From Aphis gossypii (taxonomy: Eukaryota; Arthropoda; Insecta; Hemiptera; Aphididae): 64,000 bases of DNA. Shown in pieces: positions 51,782 to 64,000 of this stretch. Within the stretch, counting starts at the first letter, position 1; every line of letters starts with the position of its first letter. The notes beneath the pieces were generated by a model. That model was given only the letters and a program-made list of their open reading frames with translations, was not told where the DNA came from and made no database searches. A program made the translations under genes and the position numbers. The stretch is from the NCBI RefSeq assembly GCF_020184175.1, contig NC_065533.1:59930351-59994350 (forward strand). Direction: 5' to 3'.

Positions 51782-53606
51782 TGCTTGTATTTTTGAGCTT
51801 TGTCGATATTAAAGGTAAAGATTTGTTTTTATTTTTTTAAATGTAATTTAAAAGCATCTCTAGAGGACGTTATTGTTAATTGCATACAGTTTATTCTGTA
51901 GAACAAACTTAAACTATTAACAGATATTATACTTACATTATCGTTTTTCATATTTAAAATTTTTAGATTTATTTAAACTATTCATACTATAACTTTTAAT
52001 TCTACTATAAGATCTGTGAACACAGTTTAACTGTGTGTTAGAATCATCAGCTAATAACTTAATGACAATAATAAAATCATTTTTTTATTTAATTTATACA
52101 ATGTTCTAAGAACATATTAGTTCAATCTCCAGTATTATTATTAATACAAAAACAATTTTTTTTAAAGAACTATCTGAAAAAAATATAAAATGTTAATTTA
52201 TTATTTCTTGAGTAGAGTAGTCGATGGACTGATAAATGCTTTAAATGTGAACAGTATTTTTACTAGTACTGAAACACTCGAAGAAATAAATCATGGAACC
52301 TCCACGTACCGAGCCTTTATTCATCTTTAAGAGTCGTGATTTTTGGCGAATTCTCACATAACTTAAAATACATAAAGTGTGTAAGTAACGATAGTAAACA
52401 TTAATGATAGTGTCCAATTACATGGTTTTTAAATAAACCATAACTACAGCACTAAAAAGTTTACCAATAACCTTCGAAAAAAGATTAATTTAATTAATAT
52501 ACCTATTACCTATATTTGGATTTATGTAGATATTTATACTCGCAACACAGACTTAAATAGTTAAGGAACAAAAAAAGTATTTAATTTCATTACCTACCGT
52601 ATTTTACACACATAAAATTATGTTACATATTAAGCTTGATCGAAACAAAAACAAAAAAAATGATCAAATTCATTTAGATACTCAAAACAAATGAGTTGTA
52701 ATAGTTTAAATTATTTACTTTTAAAACTGTACAAAGTTATTTACGTTTATTATTGCACATTAATACATTTCTGCAGTTATCTTATAATGCATTTCATTGC
52801 ATCAAATATTATGCAAGATAAAAAGAAACGCGTGTTGGTTAATGCCATTCAAAAAAAAATAAATAAAAAAAACATATTTGGTATAAACATTGATAGTAAA
52901 TGATTCAATAACAACTGTTGAACATACCACAGGTGCTTAATAATAATTATTTCAAAGAGAAAATTTATGTATAGGTTTTATTGATTGTAAAGAAGAATTT
53001 ATTTCAAATCAATAACGAGTTAACTCCCTCGTTTCAATCACTACCTAAAGATATTATTATTTAGAAATGCACAGAGCGTATTATCAATGTACTATTATAT
53101 CATTTATTACTAATTTTCTATTGCAAAATGACCTTGATACATTTAAAATTTAATTAAATGTATATTAATTTAATTATACAAATATTTAAATATTTAATTT
53201 ACATTACAACAAACTACAGTAATAGTATTCTTTAATTACTGTAAATAAGTTGGAAATAATTTAAAATCCAGTATAGATTTTTTTAAATTGATATTTTATT
53301 AGAGTTTTATTATTTTCGTAGAATATGAAAAGTCTTCTTTTATTAGCTAAAAGTAATCAAATTCAGTTACTCAATCAATTAGTAAGTCTAGTTAAAAATT
53401 CCAAGAATGGTCCTTTTGAAAAAATACTACTACTATTAAAAATTAATTTTGTAAACATAAGGGTTATACATTTGTATTATCGGGATTTAAAGATATTAGA
53501 TGGCGAGATTATTGCCTTTCCCAAAATCCCCCAATGCTTGTTCAAATGTTTTTATCTTTGTTTATAAATTTAAATTATTGTGAAACAATAAACTTAAACA
53601 AACAAA
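51782..53606. other. AT-rich non-coding stretch
   Basis: No coding or RNA feature is supported. Short open frames at 52691-52903 and 53325-53567 (plus) are lysine/leucine/isoleucine-rich and unrecognised. The second ends just upstream of the inverted-repeat element. Confidence 0.45.
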
Positions 53607-55038
53607 GTCGGCAAGTGGGTACCGCTCTGCTGTACATTAGGGGTGGGGTGGACCTCGGACTAGGGTAGATTAAATTTGAATGCAATGATAGGTATCATTG
53701 AATACGAAAAACGATTCTGAACGGAGATGATTTGTCAGTCTAGAATATATTATAATTAAATATTGTCATATATTCTATTTTGAAACAAATATTCCGATTT
53801 CATAAAAATTTAAAGCTCAAACGCTCAAAACATTTTTCCTCTAATGACGCTTATATTTTCTATATAGCTTTTTGAAGGAAAACTTATGGAAAACTTAGTG
53901 TTGAATTTTTTAACGTTAGATATAAATACAAACAATTTTATGAATTTTGAACTACAAAATAATTTGCAAATATTCATGATTTTGACGAATTTTTGTCAAA
54001 ATTTGAACTTCAAATGCTAATAAAAAAAATTTGTGCCTATGTATTCTTATAATTTTTTAATCACTATAAGAATAACATATGAGGAACTTTGTATAAAATT
54101 TACAAGTATTTTGATAGGGCCAAAAAAATTTTATCGACACTTTTCAGAAAAATTGAAAATTTCAGTTGTCTATAAATAGCTCAAAAAAATCAAAAATCGT
54201 TTGAGGCTAAACCGTTATTTAACGCGGTTTCGTAAAAACTTAAATTTCAAACACTCATAAAATTTTTTTGTCTGAATCCGGTAGAGTTTTTTTTACAGAT
54301 ATTTGAAGAAAAATGTATGGAGAACCTTGTACCAAATTTTCAAAACTTAGTTATAAAAGGAAAAAAATTTATGATTTTTCAACTTCAAAATTACTTGCAA
54401 ATTTTCGCGTTTTCGACAGATTTCGTAAACATTTGAACTATAAACGCTTATAAAAAAAAATTGTGACTAACGATTTTTAATTTATTTTAGCTACAATAAA
54501 AACAACTCATAAGGAACCTTGTATTAAATTTTCAAAACTTTTTGGTCATCCAACAATTTTTTATCGACACTTTAAAAAAAATTTCTCAAAAAAATCGAAA
54601 ATTTTAGTGGTCTATAAATAACTCAAAAAAAGTCAAATTTTTTTGAAAATTTAACTATATACAGATACCATTGACATTGACATTTGGTGAAAATTTCAAG
54701 TATGTTCAGAGATTAGTTTTTGAATTACAACCATAAAAAAAAATCGATTTGGTCGAAAACTGGTTTTTGGTTTTGCGTAAAAATTGCCGTTTTTCCGTCA
54801 TTTTTTTTTTTGTTTTTCTCGATTTTTTTGAAAACTGTTGGAAAATGTTAACTTTTTACCTCTAAAATGCACCAAGGATATTCACTTTTACATCGGAAAC
54901 CACCCCCATAGTTTGACATTTGAGCATTATTTCGACTAGTTATGCATACATAACTACTACATATTATACTAGTTATAACTTATAACACACATCATTGTAA
55001 AATCAATACATACATCACTTCGTTCAGAATCTAAAAAG
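53607..55038 (+). repeat. Inverted-repeat family, fullest copy, built from two ~430-bp dimers
   Basis: Inverted ends are GATTCTGAACGGAGATGAT (53713-53731) and CATCACTTCGTTCAGAATC (55013-55031), giving about 1.3 kb between them. A leading flank from about 53607 (GTCGGCAAGTGGGTACCGC) also seems to belong to the family, because part of it recurs beside the minus-strand copy near 26.5 kb. The interior is a ladder of related ~200-bp blocks starting near 53801, 53995, 54231 and 54424. Blocks 1 and 3 resemble each other, as do 2 and 4, so the element is two tandem dimers of about 430 bp. The family has at least three copies in this window. No open frame, so non-autonomous or structural; superfamily unknown. 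Confidence 0.75.
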
Positions 55039-58000
55039 TCAAGATATAAATTATTATTCCTAATTTTCGATAATAAAGAATTACTTGTGTTAATACAGAT
55101 TTTCAATACTTTCGATAATTCAAAGTAGGAAAAAAATGTCAAATTGAACGATGAAGGTAAATAGTGCCTAATAGAGAGTTTTGAATTTTAAAAATTGAAT
55201 ACTGAACTATGAAAAAATTAGATATGAATTTTTAATGTTAATCGTGAATAACAATTTATTTAGTACTGTTAATAATAATTGTGTGTTTTTTATTGAAAGA
55301 AATACTTTGAATACATATGGATTATTTACGAAAAATGATATACTGGTTTTAATTAATTAAATACATAGGTTGTTGGGAGTTCACTAACATTATTATATTA
55401 GTAAATCCATTTTGACCCAATATACTAAGTATATTATGTTAATATACCTAACTATGTTTAAATATTAATTTTTATCATAAATATAAGGTTTTGTTTTATT
55501 TTTTTATTTATTCTGTTAAAAATACTCAATAAAGAAACATTTTACGTTCAAAATAATTTAGTGACATTTTAATTAACTTAATTAATTTAATACTTAATTA
55601 TATCTAATTCATTACCTACCTAACCTATCGTTAAAATATGTTAAATTTAAACTTCAAATTCCTATATATAAAATTCATTGTATCTTTGCAGTTGCTTGCA
55701 AGTTTTTTAAACATAATAATCTCTGTCGTATGTATTTATCATACGTAGTATAAAAAAAAAAATCTTGAAAAACAAACATTAAAACAATATACTTTAAATA
55801 AAATATACTTCTTATTAATATATTAAGTATCAAGTATCTAATGAAAAAACGACGACCATAGTTATTTACTTTTTTATTATTATGTTAAATATAGATTAAC
55901 GTAAAATACGTTTTAAAAATGCTTAGCGAAATCTAAATTATTTTTTTTAATTAAATATTTAAAATATATATATATAAAAATAAAACTTTATCATCATTTC
56001 AATACCTATCTTCTTAGTTCTTTGGTATACCAACTCTACTGCACATTTTTTCTTTTAGAACTTTCGAACACTTAGAGAAATATTTATAAATTATTTAATA
56101 TAATAGAAAATAGTATAACGCTTAATCTTATAAATTCCAATTAATTTTTACTTAAAGTATTCGCTTTAATAAAATTCAAGAAATTCATCTAATTGCAAAA
56201 TTTCCTGCTTTTGTGGTATTAGTGAAAAGGTTAAAAGTTTATGTGCTATTTGGTACATAGAGTATTATTTTTAATACCAATGGAAATGATGGCTAAATGA
56301 ACGTTTGAACAAGTATAGGTTCTAAGAAAATATGTTAAATCGTTAAGTTATACAAAGAGAAACATTAAGGTGTCTTATTATTATTATTATTATTATTATA
56401 AAATACATTAAAGCTTGTCGAGTCGGACTTTGTAAATAGTTAAATATTGTTTGCATTGTTATGCGTACTATTGTGCTAATTTTTTTTATTACGAGCGTCA
56501 TCGAAAATAATACTCTATGATATTATAATATATTTGACTAGTTTTAATTAATTAAACAGTATGAAAAGAACAACACATTATTTATTGGATATTGTTTGAA
56601 GAGATGAGCTACAATAATGAATACGAAAGTTTATTCATACTTTAATATGCATTTGTAATACAAATTAGTTAACAAAAATAATACAAGTAGGTATTCAGGA
56701 CTCAAGTATTCAAATTCAAATTGTATTAATTGAGAAACAGATACTTCAAAGTTAAGTCCCTGTGTCTAACATGACTATGTAATATGTACATATTATGTAT
56801 ACATAATAATATGTACATTTATACAATGTTTTAATTTGTTTTAGAATATAATTATATTTAAATTTGAATAAGTCTGACGAATAAAGTAAATAGAAATACT
56901 ATAATAATATCAATGAAAATATCACATGCCCTGCTATTAAGTAGTTTAAGAGCTTTTTAAAAATATCATCACAATTTATTGTCTTATTATAGGGTTAATT
57001 TTACTTTACAATTATTTGACGATTGAAGAAAAATCATGTTATTTCACATTCTCTTGAAGAACGTTTTCATCGAAAATAATTACTAGACCGAACCACAGAC
57101 TTATTAATCAAACAAAGTAAGAAGTATCACGATAATGAGAAACCTAAAATTTTTCTTCTAATGTATTATTATGATTACGATCGCTGTAACTTATTGATTT
57201 TTATATTATTTTTAAAATAGTGTCTACGCAGTACTGTTAGCAAAATAATGGTCTATAATTAAAAAATCTAAGAAGATATTAGTGTACTGTTTTTTCTACA
57301 TATTTCTTTCTCTGAACTATGCATACAATATAGAAAATTTTCGTTCAGCAAAACCTACTTTTTGTTGATAGCTTTAATGTTAGTGTGGATTGATCTTTTA
57401 ACAAAATTAAAGTTGGGAACCTTATCAAATTGTTTACGTTAGTTATTTTAAGATATTTCAGTTTTAATGCTAGTTATGAGTAAAATGTATAAAATTTAAA
57501 ATTTCTCATAACAAACAATACAGTTAAAATATCGTAATACAGCAATATAAATTCATAGATAATATATATAACTTAAAGTTTGATAATAGGTCAATTCACT
57601 CTTATACTAGCAATACAAAAAAAAAGTTTGTTCTGTTGAACTCAAAGTTGTTAACGTTGAACAGGTCAGAGAGAACAAAGTAATAATGTGCTAACATCCC
57701 TGCTAGGAAGTTGTACTTCTTAATATTTATTGTAAGATTAAACATAGGGTGAACTGTGCTTACTTGGCTCGCAGTAATTTTAGAAAGTAAGACTGTAAAA
57801 TATATTCTTATAATTTTAAATAAAAATGTTTTATAGATAACGTCAGATACATTTTCTTTTTTTTAAATAGTGTATAACAAGAATATTAAAGCTGTGTGAA
57901 AAAAATTCTCATAACTTAGGTTGCAAAAAAAAAAAAAAAATATATATATATATTATATTCAAAAACAGATATATAAAATATATGCCACTAGATCTGTGTC

Positions 58001-58699
58001 GAAATATCATAATGAATTATCTTTATAATTTCAGATTCACGGAACAGCTAACAAATACAAAAATATGTATTTTAAATACTATTCTAGTTACATTTTTTAT
58101 AAATAAATCATAAAAAAAAAAAATATCTAGAAATATTATTTAAACCTCTTAAAAGTTCAACTGTTTGAACATACTTTTTTCGTCAAAAATTCGATACTTA
58201 ATTATATTCTACCGCAGTCCATTTATTATTATACCATATATCATTATTGATTCTATTAAATTACTGAAAATAATTATATATTTACAGAGATGAGTATGAA
58301 TGGTTTTTTATATAATATAGGTAGGCACTATACTTGCATTATAAATAAATTTACCGGGTAGGATTTTTTTATACTTACAAATTTAATATGTGACACATTT
58401 CACCAATTGTCACGACTTTCTAAAATTAGTACAATGTCAAATCGCATCATTGACGTTACAAATCGTGTTATTTGTAATGAGTTTCAAATTTTGTATTTAA
58501 CATATCATTATTGCTATAAATGGAATCTACAACCTATTATTCTATATTAAGGAAAAATTCAATAAGTGAATTATAACGACGCCAACGACTAAAATTATTG
58601 CTAGTCCTAAGACTGTATGTTGAAAAATAAATAAGGTTTTCTAAACGTTTTACTCCTTCAAATGTATGATATTTTTATTGAAATACTTTTTTTGAGCCT
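55039..58699. other. AT-rich non-coding stretch
   Basis: Holds an ATT microsatellite (56375-56399), a poly-A plus TA run (57926-57952) and otherwise unremarkable AT-rich sequence. No gene seen. Confidence 0.5.
56375..56399. repeat. ATT trinucleotide microsatellite
   Basis: About eight TTA/ATT units, uninterrupted. Confidence 0.9.
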
Positions 58700-58785
58700 A
58701 AGTGCAGTTCAAACATTACATTTTTACAATTCAAGTGCGATTCGACCATTTATTTTTAAGTATTAAGTGCAATTCAATTATTCCG
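58700..58785. repeat. Degenerate 32-33-bp tandem repeat
   Basis: Units begin AAGTGCAGTTCAAACATT (58700), AAGTGCGATTCGACCATT (58733) and AAGTGCAATTCAATTATT (58765), each followed by a T-rich tail. It directly precedes the hairpin at 58794-58833. Confidence 0.75.
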
Positions 58786-58793
58786 AAACCCAC

Positions 58794-58833
58794 GACTCAC
58801 GAGGATGGAGCACAAGCCTCGTAACAGTGAGTC
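58794..58833. repeat. Two-tier GC-rich hairpin
   Basis: An outer 7-bp stem GACTCAC/GTGAGTC encloses an inner stem (ACGAGG/CCTCGT overlapping type) around ATGGAGCACAAG. It lies in a locally GC-rich patch right after a tandem repeat, so the pair may be the end of an unrecognised mobile element. No known RNA family signature is visible. Confidence 0.5.
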
Positions 58834-61020
58834 ACCATGGTCTTATCATTTTAACTTCGATATTTTCCTATCTGTGCCAGAGTAGTAGTGTATGGATGAG
58901 AAGAGATCGCAAGCGCAATACTATGTCAATATCATATGGATAACATTATAAAAATTAAAAATTGTTAATAAATAAAAAATGATAAATTAGAAAGCAAAAA
59001 GAATACAACATTAAAAAAAAAAAAAAAGAAAATATGAGATAGCTAAAAACAGATGATCGCAATAATTAACTGGAGAAGAATTTCGAAAGTACCTACCACC
59101 TGAGCTTAACTATTGATCTAAAGGTAAACAAGTTGTGTATACCCATATGAGTTCTTAAGCTTATTTTATTTACTGTTTTAAAGTATATTTTATACATTAT
59201 TTTGTACATAATAATACGCATAAAAATTCCTTGTTAAATATTAAAATAAGTTTACAAATAACAACCTTACATAAACTTAATTTTACTTAAAGTTTGGAAA
59301 TGTTTGAATTTCCAGACCTTTACACAGATCTGTACCGGAAACTTATAAACAGATGGGCAGCTTTTCCAAGGAGATTGCTGAGAATGTACATTTTTTCTAA
59401 AATGCTTATTGGTCCTTTTTCTTTTTGGTTATATTTAAAATGATTACATGCAACAAAAAAAAAATGTTTTATGAATGACAGTATACTGTCTTCACATTTA
59501 AATTATAAATATTGCACACACGCCAGCAGGTATTTGCTTAATTGACAGAAATGTTAATATATAATCATTAATAATACTTTGTGTTAGTGGCCTACTTATG
59601 TTATAGGAATCATAAAAAAAGCTTAAATATAATGCTTATAATAAATTAGTATATTAACATTTTATAAAAGTTAAAAAATATAAGCTTAATATAAAAAATA
59701 AAATAAAATGTATTTACAGTGACTAGACGTCATGTAATATAATTTATAATTCATTAAAACAAAATGATCCATAATTAAAACTAAAAAAATATAATACTTA
59801 TTTATTTTATTAAAATTTCTTTTGATATGACTACCTAGAAAATTTACATTTATACTAATTTAATTTTTTTTTTTTTTTTAATTTAAAAAAAAACCCTTGA
59901 TATATCATAACTAAAAATATATTATTAGATAAAAAAAAAAACTACAATTAATATTAATTTTGTGCTTTACAAACAAATTATTATGAATAAAAACTCGAAT
60001 GTTGTATTATAAAATAATAAATTGTTATAATGTATTTGGATACTTGAACATCATTGTTCATGATGATATTTTTTTTTTTTTTACTAAGGCCTTAGGATAT
60101 TGATTAGGGAGGAGTGGTTCAAAGAGAATAAATTTATTTATCCCTAAAATCGGCCAATAAGTGTGATAGAACTCTAAAACCTGAAATCAGATAATCGCCT
60201 TTATTAATAATAAAATTAATTAGTTTTCAAAATTTCATCTTAATTTATTTATCAAAAAATATGTTGAGTTCAAATTTTTAATTTAGTAAAAAATAGTACT
60301 TGTGAGATAATGATGTGATATTTCAGTTTCTTTTGAAGCCTAGGACTTCACTGTATTTAAAAATCAATCATGATTAATATCTAGTGAACTGATGATATTC
60401 CTAAACTGTCTTTATCTAAATGTTAATATTATCATAAAAGTTAGTGAAATAAATATTAACTATATATGTATATTATGGTCAAAATTATATTAAAAATGTC
60501 ACAGTACACTATGTTTTTTGTTTGTCACTTTTAGCTCTAGATTATAATCTATATTGTAGTATCAATTATATTCGCAAGTATCACTTTATATAATATATAT
60601 ATTAGTATAACAGGAAAAAAAGAGTTTATTTTTTAAATTTATTAATTTGTAAGTAAAAATCTAAATATGCCCAAACTTAAGATATTTGTTTGTGTTATGA
60701 TCCATGAATAAAACATGAATAACAATATTTTTAAATACTACTGGTTATTACATCGTTATTAGAAAGGTTCATTTAAATATTGAAAGAAGTTATCTATATA
60801 TTTTCATTACACTACTGTGAGCTTAGTCAATGTGCAAAAATTCGATTATAATTATTTATCGTTGAATCGAAAAAACAGTTGGCATATTATATAGTTAATG
60901 TATCTAAAATAAATCTATAAAAATGTACACTAGTTTTGTCGATGTTTCCATTTTAATGATGAGAAAATCAATAGTTCTTTTTATTTGTATACATCTTGTA
61001 GAACGTACCTACTATTATTT
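58834..61020. other. AT-rich stretch with one exon-like patch
   Basis: Mostly AT-rich with long homopolymers (59864-59879, 60069-60082). The patch at 59318-59390 is GC-richer and open in two plus frames after an acceptor-like TTTCCAG. A CCCTAAAATCGGCC phrase at about 60141 resembles the hAT end seen at 51.76 kb but has no duplication. Confidence 0.35.
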
Positions 61021-61025
61021 AGTGT

Positions 61026-61365
61026 TCAATTTTTCGATTTACGAATAGAGTATCGAAATAAATAAATGTTTTCACCATTAAATTGTATTGTAATGGACTG
61101 CAGTAAACGAAATACAGTGAATGTAATTGGTGTAGTGGCGTCTATCTTTAACACTATTAGCTACCTGTATGGTTATTTTGTAAAGCATTTATCTACGTTT
61201 AAATTTAATTTTGTTTATAGTGCGTATGTTTTAATTAATTTCGCGTACAACAAGCGCCTAAAATGTTCCCGTTCCATATTCGTCTACGGAAAATGTACCT
61301 TAATACTATACAAGGATGTTTTTCATAGTGAGGCAAGTGAGGTGGTGTCTCACCTAAAATTTTGA
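61026..61365. other. Region open in several frames on both strands
   Basis: The plus strand has a 99-codon open frame (61066-61365) starting MFSPLNCIVMDC, with no recognised domain. Its last third overlaps a transposon-like phrase (GTGAGGCAAGTGAGGTGG, then CTCACCTAAAATTTTG, 61328-61365) typical of hAT-derived repeats, so that part is probably not host coding sequence. The minus strand is also open from an acceptor-like site near 61160 (LIVLKIDATTPITFTVFRLL, continuing through SITIQFNGENIYLFRYSIRK to a stop at 61026-61028), as is another minus frame. With several frames open, composition alone cannot choose. A minus-strand terminal exon or plain chance are both possible. Confidence 0.2.
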
Positions 61366-62237
61366 GTGAACAATATATATTTAATTAATACTCTTTAGAT
61401 GTATACATACATACTGTTTATCAAAAAAACAAATTTTAGGTTTTTTAAGCATTCAAGAATTAAGTTTTAAATAACTAATAGGAAATCAGCCAATGCATGG
61501 AATCAATACTATAATTAAATTTTTGATTATTAAATCACCAAAAACATAGACATAGTCTAGTGTTTATCGTTATATAATAGGTAAATTACACAAACATAGG
61601 TATCATTGAAAAATAGAAAGAATCAAAGAAATGCACAGCGCGACTTACTTCGATCCGAGTCGACGTTTTTCATCATCTCGGACACCAAAAATAAGGTCAT
61701 CAAGTTACTTAAAATGATAATATCATAATGAAAAATTAGTTATAATAAATATAGTACTTAACAGAAGTAATTATTTTTATTATTTAAAAAACTCCATGAA
61801 ACATATCTTTTATTTTGTCGGTTTTCGCTCATAACAAAACAAAATTAGTTGTTTTTTTTTTTTTTTTAAAGAAATTGTTTTGTAACGAACTTATTTGAGT
61901 ACATGTCTTATGAATAAAAAATGTGCGCATAAGTCTCTTCACCAAAAAATACGACCAGAATACCCGCTAATAAATGATAATAGGTACGTAGATATCTACT
62001 CTCTCTTTTTCGTAAGTGATAATCACAAATACTTTTATAGATAATAATAAAACGTTGATGGTTACTTTAGTTTATTATAAATTAATATCAAGAAGATATT
62101 TTAATTAACTTGGAAATATCATATTGTAAAACTCGTAGTTACAATATTTTCGAAGAATTCGATTTACTATTCAAACGAATCTATTATTATTTATTATGAA
62201 AAATACTGTGAGTGCTTTTAAAATTATTTCCACTCAC

Positions 62238-62471
62238 TGTGATTTCTATATTATTAAATGTGATCTCCGACAGGACCTTGAGTGAAATGTCAGCAATATT
62301 CCTGTAGATGAGTGAGATGTAACCTTCACGCCTTTGTATTTTATATTTATTATTTATAAACAAAAATCAGCCGTATTTTTCGGTATCAATAAAGAGCTAT
62401 TAGAGTTGTTTTTACGTGTAGCTGCCAGACGGTCGTGGCGATATTCATAAATAATATAACTCCACATAAAC
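62238..62471 (-). CDS. Candidate pair of small coding exons of an unrecognised minus-strand gene
   Basis: Exon-like segment one (62416-62471) reads FMWSYIIYEYRHDRLAAT after an AAATAAAG acceptor-like site and stops at CTACAC before GTAAAA. Segment two (62238-62323) reads YISLIYRNIADISLKVLSEI, then TFNNIEIT, and ends before GTGAGTGG, a good 5' splice site. Joining them keeps the frame (C plus GT forms an arginine codon) across a 92-base intron, a plausible size for an insect. Codon content looks coding compared with the AT-rich surroundings. Against this: the acceptor pyrimidine tracts are weak, the pieces are short, and I recognise no family. A further donor-bounded piece lies at 61649-61680 (MMKNVDSDR before GTAAGT). 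Possible membrane protein, but unproven. Confidence 0.25.
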
Positions 62472-62479
62472 CTTTATTT

Positions 62480-64000
62480 TAAAACTATATTTTTCTTCTT
62501 TATTATTTTCTCAAAACGCATTTTTTTTGCAGTACAATAACAGTCTAAGAACTTATTGTTGTATTCTTTGAAATCGAACCATGAAACAAATATATATATA
62601 TATATGTAGTTTTTATTTTAAATTACTCTGTACATTTGGACTTACTTTAATAGCTTTTAGTGCAAAATGAAAATCACATTAAAAAACAGTTATTTTTATA
62701 CACCTAGAATATAATATATTATAGCATGTTATCATATACATACATCACAGTTAACTAACTGGTTTTTTTAGGTAGTTAGTTATTTTTATTTTTTATTTTA
62801 CCTTTTAAAAAAATTATAAGTATTGTTTTATAAATGTGACATTTTTATTTAGAAATAATATAACATATACAAACTATTAAAAAAATATAACAAATATAAC
62901 ACTTACAAACTATTTCTCTGATTTTCCTACTAATTATTTTATAGTTATTCAGCTACTGGTTTGGGACATAAAAAAAAAATTAAGGATGTCATTAGGTACG
63001 AATCGAATATAACAGTACAATATAAGTAAAAATATAATATATATATATAAACAACTAAATTATGCAAATTATGTTTATTCAATAACAAAATTACGAACGC
63101 ACGGCGTTTAGAAGAGGCAATTTAGGTACATCAATATCTCTCCTATCCCATAAGCATCAGGCGCTTATTATAATATCTTATTTAATAATAAAATAATTAC
63201 GAATGCACTTTAGTCACATGTCTTTATCTAACTTTTGAGAGTGAAATTATTCAATCCAATTACTAATTATTTCGTCTAAGTCTTAGTGTGTGATAAATGT
63301 TATTCTTGATAAAATATGTTAACGCATTATTAACATTAAAAAAAAAACTAAGCTGCATCATAAAATATATTCTGAAAAAGGTACAAACATATTATATCGT
63401 AATATTGTAATAGACTATATATTTTATAGTTGTGAACACTAGTCAATTTATTTTTATTCATTTTATAAACTAATACTGTAATAAATTATGTAAGTTAATA
63501 AATTTATTTTGAAGTCTAAGCTCATGTTTATATGTAAACGCATTACGTTTTCATTTTAAATTATAGGCCTGAGCTTTAAATTTATATTAATTATTTTTCA
63601 AAAGTTTTTAATTAGAAAAAAATATCTTATAAAATCTTTAATTAAACTAATAAAACATTAATTATTTAATTATATTACCTCAAATAAATGCAGTATCTAG
63701 TAGGGTGGGCCACTCGTTTATTTTAGCATCGTGTCATCTAATCTATCTTGAAATAAATATATATAATATATTAATATATAAATACATATAAACCACCTGT
63801 ACACAAAATAAATGCAAAACAATATTTTTAAACAAAAAACAAAGTTATAGTAAACAATTTGCATGGAAAGATTGTCAAAGCAACGGACGTACAATATTGT
63901 CAGCTATAAAGATATGAAACACGTCGTATTACACAATGTAATAAAATGATGATCCTGTACAAACGTCACCCTTCGTGATATCTAAAATATCTTAATTTAT
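62480..64000. other. AT-rich stretch to the window end
   Basis: Contains a TA run (62590-62604) and long A/T tracts. Two small GC-elevated patches (63090-63170 and 63840-63990) have short minus-strand open stretches, for example LTILYVRCFDNLSMQI after a CTTTATAG acceptor-like site near 63903, which could be more exons of the candidate minus-strand gene. Not supportable as features on their own. Confidence 0.3.

Noticed and set aside
60136..60156. CCCTAAAATCGGCC as another copy of the 51.7 kb MITE end
   Set aside because: Only a partial match and no flanking duplication.
61066..61365. 99-codon plus-strand open frame as a gene
   Set aside because: No recognised domain, other frames are open over the same DNA, and its end runs into a transposon-like phrase.
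61640..61690. C/D-box snoRNA (ATGATGA with a TCCGAG/CTCGGA stem, minus strand)
   Set aside because: The C-box-like word is present but there is no D box (CTGA) at a suitable distance and no terminal stem.
1..64000. CRISPR arrays, operons, bacterial-type promoters or an unusual gene system
   Set aside because: The window is eukaryotic AT-rich DNA. The only tandem arrays are microsatellites and ~32-bp minisatellites without regular unique spacers, and no gene cluster is present.

Overview
The window looks like nuclear DNA from an insect, most likely an aphid or close hemipteran relative. By eye it is very AT-rich, full of homopolymer A/T runs and TA/AAT microsatellites. The words TACCTA and TAGGTA are frequent, which I associate with aphid genomes. 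There is a short array of the arthropod telomere pentamer TTAGG (30.5 kb) and a scatter of decayed non-LTR retrotransposons and hAT-like DNA transposons. The species assignment is inference.

No complete protein-coding gene can be supported. Almost all of the window reads as intergenic or intronic sequence. The one strong gene signal is a sharply bounded GC- and CpG-rich island at about 36.5-37.9 kb. It ends in a consensus-like plus-strand splice donor (exon end 37892), with a second, perfect GTAAGT donor just upstream (exon end 36420). I read this as the promoter and mostly non-coding first exon(s) of a plus-strand gene whose coding exons lie beyond a long intron, possibly outside the window.

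Layout. 1-3.4 kb: AT-rich non-coding with a GC-elevated pocket (1.3-2.1 kb). 3.4-3.8 kb: minus-strand reverse-transcriptase remnant with a YADD motif. 4.1-16 kb: AT-rich with GC pockets at 4.1-4.7, 10.7-11.0 and 13.3-13.7 kb, a perfect 35-bp palindrome (9.55 kb) and a hAT-like end (12.5 kb). 16.1-17.0 kb: a hAT-like element with an 8-bp target duplication, then a truncated copy of a repeat family. 25.3-26.5 and 53.6-55.0 kb: fuller copies of that family, in opposite orientations; the 53.6 kb copy has inverted ends and an interior of two tandem ~430-bp dimers. 30.1 and 32.5-32.85 kb: two more minus-strand LINE remnants. 34.2 and 58.7 kb: short ~32-bp tandem repeats. 51.6 kb: a 159-bp MITE with a perfect 8-bp target duplication. 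61.0-62.5 kb: a weak cluster of possible small minus-strand exons.

No operon, tRNA, rRNA, CRISPR array or recognisable new biological system is visible. The observations most worth following are the CpG-island promoter, the dimer-built inverted-repeat family, the two transposons whose boundaries are fixed by target duplications, and the exon-like cluster near the right end.
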